Source of the DNA: Liolophura sinensis
Lineage: Eukaryota > Mollusca > Polyplacophora > Chitonida > Chitonidae
DNA: 64,000 nucleotides
Reading direction: 5' to 3'
Assembly: GCF_032854445.1 (NCBI RefSeq)
Contig: NC_088295.1
Span: forward strand, 17,163,490-17,227,489
Shown here: positions 45,931-57,199 of the stretch, in pieces
Layout of the letters: each line of letters begins with the position of its first letter
Position numbering within the stretch: the stretch's first letter is position 1
Notes under the pieces: generated by a model
The model's input: the letters and a program-made list of their open reading frames with translations, nothing else
Told to the model about the DNA's origin: nothing
Databases searched by the model: none
Translations under genes and position numbers: made by a program

Positions 45931-47312
45931 TGTTGCCACCAAGGCCCAACAATTAGTTAGAACTTGGTCATCTATAAATTCCTCGTCTTGGAATGGTTTT
46001 GATCACGCAGCACCTGTACTCAAGTGACTGAAAGACAAACCGCCTCAAACCAGTGGACTACAACCCATTCCCGTGTTTAGTACCAACATGACACAGCAGA
46101 CTTGTTAGCACCGTGCACCAGGGTAAGGAAGGATTATCTGCACAAACATGCTTTCAGCCCCGTTCCCACCTAAGTGAATGTTGTGCAGAATTGTTTTGAC
46201 ATAAAGATTCGTATTACATCCTGTTGCAAGACGTAAAATTGCGTGAATTTCACGACAGGCTCCCGACAATCACGCTCAATGACGTCATGTTTACTACATT
46301 CTTGGAATTCTTTAGGAACCTCAACAGAATGACACCGATTGTCGCACTCCGTTCATGAGAGACTTACCAATAATTAAGAATGCATTACGTACCTGACACC
46401 GACACGAATCTTCATGAAATCTTTAACGTCTGTCACGTGATCGGCATCATGCTTCCGGGATCATTACGTTACCTTTGCGATTGAAATCGACAGCTTCACG
46501 AATATTCACGGAGTTAAGAATTTTTGAAAACTTTTTGAACTTGTAGCGGACAAGAAAAAATGAAAACGAATTTATTACGAACGCGCAGGAGCCAATTAAT
46601 TTAGGCTCACTAACCCAAACCCTGGCAGAGGTAGGATCTTGGAACTTGAATCCATCAATCCATCAGTGATGGATGGCTGAAGATATGAGATGAGGAAGTA
46701 GACACAGTGTTAGGTTGCTTCTCGAAGAAAACAATTTAATAGCGAGGAATCTTGTACTTCGCTAAGCTGAACTAAATATGTTCGTGACATTAACTGGCTT
46801 ACAAGCTGCAAGAATGACAATGTCTATACTGAGATGAAAAGGCCTCACAAATCTGTTGGTATTATTTGATGTATGCTTGGGCTACATTTCATACTCGACT
46901 GCTGTTATAAGGGATCTATCTTTTCAGACATCCAGTGTAAGACATTACAGATGGATATTTATTTTAGTTAATGAGAATGGACAATGAGCATTTCTTTTTC
47001 CGGTTTATCTTTGAATTCCGAATTGGACACTTGGCCTAGTTCTAAAATTACTGAGGAAAAATGCACGAGTTTTTCATCACCAATGGCCTTTGTCTATAAG
47101 CTCTTTGAAAGAGCCTTGAGTTTTATCCAGAACTACAATCCGTATTTAACTTACACTGAGTCCAGTGTTTCTTAAAAGACTATCAAAAATTGAGTAGCAG
47201 AAGTGAAATATATTTTTTAAGTTCCCACATGACATACTTCATATGTGTTCCATTCTGGTCGATACTGCTTCAACGTGATCATGTACAGTGATTACATGTT
47301 GTACGTGTTGAA

Positions 47313-47319
<7 letters not shown>

Positions 47320-47394
<75 letters not shown>
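47320..47394. repeat. (AT)n microsatellite, about 37 repeats
   Basis: An uninterrupted run of AT dinucleotides between AAATATAA and GCTAAAAATGCTAAAAATG. The minus-strand frame across it (YIYIYI) is an artefact. Length is likely polymorphic. Confidence 0.97.
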
Positions 47395-47396
<2 letters not shown>

Positions 47397-48789
47397 TAAA
47401 AATGCTAAAAATGTCTGATATAATTTGCGAATGACGTTACGGTTAGTTTCAGCTATACATCCAACCTCTTTCTGAAAATACAAGTCTGGTGTTGTCATGG
47501 AAACACATTATACAGTTCCTGGAAAATTTTTATTTGTTAAAAACCTAATGAAAAGACGTCACTTGAAGGCTTTCATGTTTTCGTCTATGAAGATAAAATT
47601 TATTTATTTTTATATCCCTGTCTGGCTGCGGCATAAATTGAATGAATTTGTTCAATACTCTATTATTTTCATAAATACATCTAATTATTGATATGAAGAT
47701 CTGAAATTGAAATTGTTAAGACTCTTGTCATGTGGTGTTTCAAATAATCAATTTTTCTAAGGTTTTATGGAATGTCAAGACAAATGATGTAGTGATGTTA
47801 ATTAGGGAGCATATAGAAACAAAACATGTGTGTGTACGTTGAAAAAATAGCCTATCTGTGTTTTTTTCAAATATTATAGAGAAATGATTAACATTTTAAA
47901 AAAACGTTGTCTTTCTCTTGTGCCTAGTTTCGGTCAGGTAATGCGTGTTGGTGTCTGGACGCGAAGCGGACATAGTTCTATGAGGGCATTTCTGAGGTGG
48001 TGAGAATGGTCATCCATTTACCCAAGTAGTTCCAGTTTTAGAGTGCACTGCCACGATGTGTTTTAGGATCTCCGTAAGAGAGATGTAAACCCGCATAGAG
48101 CCTCATTGTTTTGAAGCACAGTACTTAGTTCATAAAAATGCCGGTCAAATTATGTTTTCTGACAGCAATGTTTTAGTGTTATCTATTCGTAATCTTTAGC
48201 TCCATGATACAAAATGGTCGCATTTCCAGTGATTCGGCCAGGCCATGATTAAAAAAATGTTTGTTGCGGGAAAAGTGATCGAGTCGCCAAATTCCGGCCT
48301 CCTCAATTTTTTTTCCGGAAATGTGAACATTTCTTTCTTTGGCCGACAAACAGTGGCGAACACAAATCACTGCACTGCTCCGATTTACAGAATTAAGGTT
48401 CAGTATCACAGGTTTGTTATCGCCGGATTCAAGAAAAAATTCCTTTCATCCTCTACGTTGCAGCACATTCAGCACCATGAATGTAAGTCTTAAAAATCTA
48501 ACAAGGGTAAGGTTTAAAAGCTAATGTATAATACCACTGGCCATGGTGGCTCAGTACTGCTCGGTACGTCAGTGCGTCGCCAGATCAGCTGACCCACGTT
48601 CGTGCGGCCAATACCTTATGCCAAACCCCTTTTAAATCCATGGTTTCTAGTTTTAGATTGTGATGGACCCAAGCTTAAAGGCATTTTCACCTTGATAAAT
48701 ATACTACTGAATAATTTTTCCTTTCGACTGCAGCTCAATGTCATGAATTTTGTCAGATAAATGCCGAATTGAGGTGGTTTACAGTTGTT

Positions 48790-48885
48790 ATTCCGGTCAC
48801 TCCACCCATAAACCTGCCGCCGTCGTATGAGTGATTTTGATTATTCACCACATTGCTAAGTATCAATCAAAAAATAAATTTTTAA
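48790..48885 (+). mobile_element. Degenerate SINE 3' body
   Basis: CCGGTCACTCCACCCATAAA, GCCGCCGTCGTATGAGTGA and CTAAGTATCAATCAAAAAAT follow the order of the SINE body and tail with many changes. A tRNA-like head may lie near 48,540-48,600 (GGTGGCTCAGTACTGC), but the interval between is unrecognisable. Confidence 0.55.
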
Positions 48886-50693
48886 CGTATACCAAATCTC
48901 CTGTACGTTTCCTATTAGATTTAGTGGTGAAAATATGTTTAAGTTGACTAAATGTTAACGATATCTGACAGTTTTCTGTCTTTCTTGCCTTGAACCCGCA
49001 CTCTGGAAAGTTAATTTTAATGCCGGTGAGGAACAACCAGTCGTCGGTGTCTGCTTTACCTAAAAGTCAACTTTTCTTTGTTTATGTACTTAACCGGAAA
49101 GGTGCTTGTAGACAGAAATAATTGACTGTGGACTAAACAGTTAACACCCCAATGAATACATGTTCTTCGATTGTCTGGCCTTCACTGGGCATGCTGGAAT
49201 ATAAGTTTACCAAACGTTGCTTGAACGCGAGGATGGAAATGAACCTCATCTAACTGACTGTTCCCGACCAGTGTTCTTTGGTTGGTGTCCAAATCCCCGA
49301 GACAAATGGTAGCACAAATCCTAGAGACAATCAGTCCTCAGGGAACAGTCCGCTTCGACACCTTCTGGAAGCTCTGTGTGTTCAAGACACCATGACGCCC
49401 GACCTGCATCAAGCATAGGGTATCACTGACTGTTACAGAATAATTTAAAAATCGCTCCCGTGAAGACGAAACGTTACGGCGCTGATATAGAGAAGATGTA
49501 ATTACTGTGTTTCCATCAGTGTTCACCCTGATGGGTATTAAACTGCACATCACCATTGTCCTGGGCGTTCAATAAACCAACCCAGATTAACTTCGCTTGT
49601 AAAGCCGTTAAACTGCAAAGTTTCGTCTGTGCTTGTAACACGTTATAACGGTACCTTCACATGGTTAGCAATGGGATCCGTTGCTGTGCTCCATGACCTT
49701 TTCTACAAGACAACTGATCATGGACATAACGTCGAAACGACAAATGTGAATGACACTATTTAAACAATGTTAGAATAAATGGATCATTAAATTTTGCCCA
49801 CAATGAAAGCCTATAGAACATTATTAACTACTTCACAACAGAGTAATGGCTGATTTACACTCAAATATGGGCACCAAATGGTGACACATAGTCAACTGAC
49901 ATATTATAACATTCAGAGCTTTGTAATTCTTAACCATTCGGGCTCGTTGTTATGAACTAGTTCTGTAACAACATTAATCCTCACACCTTTTGGTAAATAT
50001 ATCAACAACTGTCATGAATGAAGATTGGTTAGAAACAAACTTATACAAGTTAAAAAACCATCAGCTTGAGAATCTTATGTCATCGGGGTTATTCTAACAT
50101 CAGAAGTTATAAAAATTGAATTGAATAGTTGCTGCGTTCAGGTGGCGTTCTTGGCGATTATTGGTTTGAAAATGGCCTCTTTAATTATAACACTGGCATT
50201 TTCTAACAGCTGTTAAAGAGCGATATACATGTATGTCAGGAGAGGACTCTTGGGCATTAACGGTCTTACTCTCTTCTACCATACCCTTATGGCATGATAC
50301 ACAAATACATTTATTTTCCTAATTGACCTGACAAATGCATTCTGATCACTACATACCCGGCGACGTTTGAGTTGCCAACAGTGTAACCATATATAGAAGT
50401 GTGTGAAAGTGTATTCCAGAGGTTTTCCTAACCCCTGCTAGCCCCTTCCGCCACGATGGCCCCATAATACATTTTATAAATATCTCACTCACTGTTGCCG
50501 TCGGACCATAAACATAATGCTCGAAATTGTTTATTACTTTTGCAACAGGGCTTTGCAGCAAACAAATGTCTATCAGTAACATTTGCGTTGTTTGACACAT
50601 GTGAAAAGATCAGAAAAGATTTGCTGTGTGATTTGTAAATTACCCTTACTTGAACAGCAATATACCGAAGGGCCCTGCTTACGGCGTGTACAT

Positions 50694-50930
50694 TTACTTA
50701 TTTATTTATTTGATTTGTGTTTTACGCCGTACTCAAGAATATTTCATACGACGGCGGCCAGCATTATGGTGGGAGGAAACCGGGCAGAGCCCAGGGAAAA
50801 CCCACGACCATCCCCAGTGTGCTGACAGAGCTTCCCACTTACGGCTGGAGAGGAAGCCAGCATGAGCTGGACTTGAACTCACAGCGACCGCATTTGTGAG
50901 AGACTCCTTGGCATTACGCTGCGCCTTGTA
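50694..50930 (-). mobile_element. SINE, nearly full length, A-box region lost
   Basis: Minus-strand SINE with (TTTA)n tail at 50,697-50,712, full body and B-box-like GTTCAAGTCC, breaking off at about 50,926 before the A box. The flanks TGTACATTT and TGTAGCATTT may be an imperfect target duplication. The ORFs overlapping it on both strands are not genes. Confidence 0.85.
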
Positions 50931-51125
50931 GCATTTGTTGTAGCATTTGTTACATCCTGCGTGTTGTGTAATGATTTCAATCAGCGTCACAAGTTATTAC
51001 TAGTGTGTCAAGGTTATGCCATCAAAGGCCTTCGCTCTAAGCTTCTTAAGTTTTACAATGAGTAAAATTCTCTTGTAAGTAAATATGGACAGATCGTCCA
51101 GAATCTCTGGCGCTTCATGTTGTGG

Positions 51126-51740
51126 CTAATTCAGGCTAGGGGCTTTATATCCGTCGTGTTGAATTAGATCGCCACGTTGGATATATGAACAGCTGCAATC
51201 AAAGCGCAACCGAGATACATATTTTGTTATCGACAACTGATATACTCCCAAATGGTACACGATTTGAATACTGATTTCAGTCAGTCGCCTCCAACATACA
51301 TTGCGTCTTTCCAACATCATTGAAAACTGTTGACTGCTTCTCTTTGCATGACTCCGTCCTATTTTTGTACTTTATATACTTTCTTAGTTCTTTGGTGGTT
51401 TGGGTTATACGTCGTTTTGGGAATTGGCCTTGCGATTATCGACCTGGAACATCCTTATTGGTTGACGGTTGGTATACGAATTTCTGTTTCGACGCATAGA
51501 TTCATGGCAGGAAGAATGAGGAATATGGTTTATCGTGAAGGTCGTCATTTTGCAAGTGTTGCATCGCAGAGCTGTCACATACATTTTATCTTGCTCGGCA
51601 GCTGAGTTTGTTTGCCAAGAGGTACATTTCGTAGCGCCTATTACCTAGGCGATTTTAACGCATGTTGTGAACAGACTATGGACACTCGGGTAAAAATGCC
51701 CAAAAGTCACAGTTCAGCGGAGATCTCTAACCAAATTCCA
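51126..51740 (+). repeat. R1 dispersed segment and flanks, no gene called
   Basis: Contains the best copy of the R1 segment (51,340-51,490), similar to 52,600-52,740 and 35,875-35,990 and inverted at 8,800-8,940. The 91-codon frame at 51,330-51,605 is hydrophobic (FLVLWWFGLYVVLGIGLAII) and looks membrane-like, but the other copies do not keep the frame consistently and no splice or start context supports it. Upstream, 51,135-51,225 is inverted relative to 33,216-33,345. Confidence 0.5.
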
Positions 51741-52467
51741 GATATCACATTACGGTTGAACATGTAACTTGTCTCTGTTTGGTTTTGTCCTACTGTTTTC
51801 TGTAGAGATACAAAATAGCACTGGGCATGCTATACGAATCTGTATAAAATCCGCACGAAACCTTTATAAAACAACAGCGGACTGTCAGCATATCTTACGG
51901 TCGCAAACCTCTATTTACGGTCTAGTGCTGGAGTTACTTTTTCATGGCTGGTAAGAATATCCAATTTAAAGACTAAAATATCTGTCTTTAAAAGGGCAAG
52001 CATATGGTGTATAGTCGGCGGTAGTGAGCTATTACATGCCTCTAGGTCTGTCCCAGGCTGCTGCCTCTGGTCTCTCTGCATTGATTGTCGTCCTCATCAC
52101 TGGGCTTTTCTATGAATAAATATGGGGTAAATCCACTAACAGTTCGACTTACCCAAACCTTTTATCGCACTACAAATGGAACGTACCGGCGGGTGTAATG
52201 GGGTGGACTGAGCTACCAGTCTTAGAATTATTAGACTTTATTTGATACAGACAAAACGTATTACATATGTCCCTTGACTTTGATTCCAGGATGCCCAGAG
52301 GAGTGACAATAAATGTATGCTAAGGCGCTGACATTTACTAACCTGACTCATAACAATGACGTAAGACTAAAGAATACAACTATAAACAACACTGTACATG
52401 TAATTGTACAACTAAAGCAAATGTTATATAAGCAGTAATAGTGGTAGCAACCTAAGCGGCCTAAAAC

Positions 52468-52530
52468 ACGATGGACATGGGTTTTCCCCGGAATAAGTAA
52501 GTGAAATATTGTTGAGTGCGACGTAAAAGG
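52468..52530 (+). mobile_element. SINE fragment
   Basis: About 60 bp of SINE body with an internal deletion: GATGGACATGGGTTTTCCCC, then GTAAGTGAAATATTGTTGAG and GCGACGTAAAA. Confidence 0.6.
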
Positions 52531-52559
52531 CCATTCAGATGAATGGTTAAATCTTAAAA

Positions 52560-54990
52560 CAGGCTTGCCACCATGTATTTAACAATCGGCGACTGCTTCT
52601 CTTTGCCCGTTTCCGTCCTAAATTCAAACTTTATATACTTTATTAGTTCTTGGTGGTTTGAACAGGTCTTATGATTATTGACCTGGAAAGTTCATTTTGC
52701 TTGACAACTGGTATGCGAATGTCTGATCTACAACATAGATAGAAAAGTTTATCGTCGTGACAGACATAAATACCCTTACACGCTAAATTACAGAAAATCT
52801 AAGATGCATGACAAAAATGTATTTAACACTTGTCGCTAATAATTGTGCATTGAGGCAAAATCAATCATAACAGATCCCGGAGGTGATTCAGACTTCCCTA
52901 TTCCTTGAAGAGCTAAGTGGCGTGACATGTATTCATATACCATGTCTGGCTGGCAATAACTGCTCCTTATAATTGCACAGAGGGGGGCTGTCTATGGATA
53001 GATGTCAATAAAATATCACAGAAAGTAACCAAAGTAAAACGTTTTTCTCACAGAAGCAGTGACAAAATTCTGGGATGCATCAGGAACAAAATCGGTGTTC
53101 CAGGTGAATCATGCGTACTCTAAATCATAGAATATTCAATGGCTTTAGTGCTCAAATTAGTGGTATTGTATATTTAAGTAGTTTTGATAGCGTTTTGTGT
53201 TAATTTTGAAATTTAATGAAATGTTACATCTTTCTAAAGGTAATATTCAAACCCAGGCGTAGTTAGTAGCTTGATATTTGGATCTTTGCAGTTTATAACA
53301 CCGATTTATGACATTTTGCAACAATGCATATGTTTCAGTGATGTAAACATTATTTTGCTCTATAGCTGAACTAAAATTATATTAAGCAATGAATGGCATT
53401 GTGTTATTTGCTAGAATATGATGAAAGTACATTTTGCTCTATAGCCTGAAAGAGAAGTGATATAAATGGTACATGTTTTCAAAAATGAGTTGCAATGCGT
53501 TCTTTGCTGGTGTAAGATTGAAATACATTTTGCACTATAGCATTTGACACAAATGATACAAAGCAATGAATGCTCTGAAAGACATTTCGAAATGAGCTGC
53601 AATGTATTCTAAAGTAGATAAAAAGCTTGATATGAATGCAGTAAAATACCAAGAACGCCGGCAACTAATACTGAAAACGAAATCTGCTCAAAGGATCATA
53701 GGTAGAAACATCAACTCACCAATTTTGAGTGTGTAGCGTGTTACACATCCCTGTACACATTTATATTAATACATGTTACACCTTTACATTTATAAATCTT
53801 ATACATTTATATTTATACATGTTATACATTTGTATTAATACATGTTATACATTTATATTTATACCTGTTATACATTAACATTTATACATGTTATACATTT
53901 ATATTTATACCTGTTATACATTAACATTTATACATCTTATACATTTACATTTATACATGGTATACATTTACATTTATACATGATATACATTTATATTGAT
54001 ACATGTTATACATTTACATTAATACATGTTATACATTTATATTGATACATGTTATACATTTATATTGATATATGTTATACATTTATATTTATACATGTTA
54101 TACATTTACATTTATACATCTTATAGATTTATATTTATACATGTTATACATTTACATTTATACATGATATACATTTATATTGATACATGTTATACATTTA
54201 TATTTATACATGATATACATTTATATTTATACATGATATACATTTATATTTATACATGATATACATTTATATTTATACATGTTATATATTTACATTTATA
54301 CATGATATGTGTTTATATTTATACATGATGTACATTTATATTGATACATGTTATACACTTATATTGATATATGTTATACATTTATATTTATACATGACAT
54401 ACATTTATATTAATACATGTTATACATTTATATCTATACATGACATACATTTATATTAATACATGTTATACATTTATATTTATACATGACATACATTTAT
54501 ATTAATACATGTTATACATTTATATTTATACATGTTATACATTTATATTTATACATGTTGCATATTTACACATGTTACACATAGAGATATAACGATAATT
54601 AAGTCAAATTCAGTTATTTAAAGTTGTAAGTGTATGTGCATTTTGTCATCCTTCATAATCCTCAGAGCTGTACATGACTTGTATGCGACTGGCAGTAAGC
54701 TGCTGTCATTCACGGTATGCTATAGAGATGCGATTGCCCCTTGACCTCATCACAACCCCTCTATACAGCTGAATTGTCGAGCTGCACCGGGGTACAATGC
54801 AATTGACAAGTTGGATTACCATTGTCAACAGCACATGTTCAGCGATATGTCGCTGACCAGCCAGTCGATGGGTAAAGAAACTATGGATTGAGGCAGTCTT
54901 GTATCAAATTTACACCATCCACAGTGAATTAGGAAATCACGTTAACTTTAAAGGCCGCCACCTTGTGATCGTTTACCCTCAATCTATTTA
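52560..54990. repeat. Diverged duplicated unit E2, no gene seen
   Basis: Ordered matches to E1 at 35,860-37,730 continue on both sides of the 23-bp minisatellite (52,600-53,365 and 54,640-54,900), showing that the array arose within an existing unit. Several short frames run along the array and are artefacts. Confidence 0.63.
53755..54585. repeat. 23-bp AT-rich minisatellite, about 35 copies
   Basis: Unit TACATGTTATACATTTATAT plus TTA (23 bp), with variants GATATACATT, GACATACATT and TTGATACATG. Adjacent plus-strand frames recur 184 bp apart, eight units, confirming the period. The corresponding place in E1 (about 37,250-37,300) lacks an array. Confidence 0.93.
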
Positions 54991-55286
54991 TACTGATACA
55001 TTTATATTGATGTACCATTCGCAATAAAGAGAGAATCAAAATACTACACTGCAATAATAGACTGAAAAGTTCCACTCTGATATATCTTGTAAATCCTAAT
55101 TTACATTTTGTACACAATAAGTGCACTATGGTCTATTTATTTTACCCAGTCACCTATATTCAGCTCTGTAATATCAGTCATACTTGCTACCAAAACTGCC
55201 TTCAGCCAGTGACACGTAACAACACATTCTTCACACATGGATATGTTTGAAGTTCATATTGTTGAAAGGAAAATGGTGGTAGAGCA

Positions 55287-55582
55287 CTTTTTCTAATTCA
55301 TAATTTTAAATTCCATAAGCTCGGTTTCAACGGCAAGACGCCGTTGCCTTGGGTGAGGTCATGACTATTCCAAAACCAGTAGCGTGCTGGATGTTGGGCA
55401 GAGTCTAACATGTTTTCACTAAGCGCTTGCTTAGCACCCACTGTTAAACAAATTACTCTCCACGCCCATTGGCCAGCATGCAACTTACATGTTCTTTTGA
55501 ATAATTGTGACGTCACCCGGGGAAATGAACTCTTGGTCTCTAACCCAAGGTTATGCAGTTTAACATTATGAATTAGAAAAAG
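55287..55582. mobile_element. MITE-like element with long terminal inverted repeats
   Basis: CTTTTTCTAATTCATAAT at 55,287-55,304 is the exact reverse complement of 55,565-55,582. The similarity continues inward with mismatches for about 20 more bases (TTTTAAATTCCATAAGC against the reverse complement of the right arm, GTTAAACTGCATAACC). The arms may also continue a little outward. The roughly 260-bp interior has a small hairpin (AACGGCAAGACGCCGTT) and no transposase, as expected for a non-autonomous DNA transposon. I could not fix a target duplication, so the superfamily is open. Confidence 0.7.
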
Positions 55583-55779
55583 TACCGATACTACATCTGC
55601 GCTTTCTTTGGAATAATATAGACCTTCAACATGTGAGTGTGTAGAGCGTGGAACTGACTAAAGGGAAATTTGGTAGAGCGTGAAGTAAGGTAGTAAGCTG
55701 AATGTAAGCTTACAGACAGCTGGATGTAGGTGACTTGGTAAAAGAAGTAGACTATAAATATATACACTATACCCAAGAC

Positions 55780-56860
55780 CTGTGTACTTCAGGTTTACGT
55801 CTCTAGTTGACAAGTGTTCGCGTATTGTCTTGGTTATTAAACCTTTGCCTCCGTCTCAGGGGCCGTCTGTCTTGGATTGCGGGATGATGTTAACGTTTCA
55901 ATTAAGGGATATGCAGTTCTTAACCAAGAATAAAGGACATATGCATGCAGGTCATCAGGAACTTATCACTAATTCCGTATTTTCGTAATATGAATTTTCC
56001 CTATCAGACCCGGCGAGAGACAAACGAATGTGTTCGTGCCCACACAGTATTTTTACTTCGGTATTCAGATTTGAGACCAACGCTCCTGACGGTTTACCTT
56101 CTTCAACAGGATCTATTTATGAAAAAGGTCTAATATAACTTTTGGGTGCCATTTAAATGCACCCGATTTCCAAAGTTTTTTGTTGCGGATGGTCGTGTGT
56201 TTCCCCTGGACTTTAACCAGTTTCCTCTGACCATAAAGGCCATTCGCAGTCGTATAAGTAAAATATTCTTCAGTACGGCGTAAAACAAAATAAATAAGTA
56301 AATAATTCTACAAGTGCTGTGTTGTCATGGAAACCCATTACACAGTTCCGGAAGAATTCCTATATGTTAAAAACGAACATAAAACTGATGTTAAAACTTA
56401 CATTAATGTGTCTGGGAAGGTAAATTTTTTTTGCTGATTTATATTTGTGTCAGGCTATGGTTTAATGAACTGAGTGAATTTGTTCGTTCTTATATTCCCT
56501 CTTATAACTGCACGTCAGAGTAGCGATATAAATGCCTAGAAGTGAAACAGCTTCATTGACAGTGCTTATTCTCAATTGGAGTGTGAAATAATCGAGATTT
56601 TTCGACTTAGTGAATGTGCAGTCAAATGAGACGAATATCGATGTTAATTAGGCAGTCTATGAAAACAATTCTTGCACGTGTTCAAAAATAGACAATTCAT
56701 GATTGAAAGATGTGGAAAAATTTCATCTTATTTACTGCAAGGTCGATTATCGATATATCGATTTTATATGATGCGATTGCTGTTTAACGGTACAACGAAG
56801 AAATTTTCTCGTACATGATTGCTGTTAGATGGGATGAGAAGCTGGACTGTTCGTGGTAAA
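55780..56860. repeat. Partial duplicated unit D4, no gene seen
   Basis: Related to the right parts of D1 and D3: 55,850-55,930 with 42,965-43,045 and 60,440-60,500; 56,310-56,530 with 60,740-60,960 and 43,460-43,630. It carries its own SINE at 56,183-56,308. The stretch 56,860-57,200 that follows shows nothing I can name. Confidence 0.6.
56183..56308 (+). mobile_element. SINE, head missing
   Basis: Plus-strand body GCGGATGGTCGTGTGTTTCC, CATTCGCAGTCGTATAAGT, CAGTACGGCGTAAAAC and an (AAAT)n tail. No clear target duplication. Confidence 0.82.
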
Positions 56861-57199
56861 GAAAAAACGACCGGCTTTGACAAGTGTCTCGCGAACGTAC
56901 AAACATGCACAGCATAATGGTGGAAGGCTTGTGGTCTTCATTGAACGTAGAACTGCGCAAATGGAAGATAGAAGGTAAAGTGGTTCAGCACTTTGACTTT
57001 TTTGTCTCCGTCAACTAAACTGGGCACGTTTTATCATACCGACCATCCACACACAGGCAGCATATTTATCCACCTTAGACGTTCTCTGCGTAGCGTACAC
57101 GAACTTTTACGCAGAGACATTTCTGGTATATAAAGAATAATGCTTCGTAAGGCAATGTGGGGAACATTAAAGAAAATACAAAATTTAACCTCATCAGTT

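Larger units (their letters stand above)
44417..50600. repeat. Diverged duplicated unit D2, no gene seen
   Basis: Matches D1 and D3 in its first part, and D3 alone further right: 48,990-49,260 with 62,480-62,710, 49,330-49,560 with 62,770-62,985, 49,560-49,740 with 63,000-63,195. It contains an (AT)n run, degenerate SINE pieces and short ORFs without support. The minus-strand frame at 45,347-44,985 lies in a block shared with D1 and D3, but the frame is not kept. Confidence 0.63.

Noticed and set aside
47292-47498. Minus-strand ORF with a poly-(Tyr-Ile) tract
   Set aside because: Crosses the (AT)n microsatellite.
51330-51605. 91-codon ORF with membrane-like hydrophobic stretch, partly shared with the inverted copy at 8,800-8,940
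   Set aside because: Two other copies (35,875 and 52,600) break the frame, and changes are not biased to silent positions.
53842-54459. Plus-strand ORFs rich in Tyr and Ile (YIYIYTCYT)
   Set aside because: Translation of the 23-bp AT-rich minisatellite.
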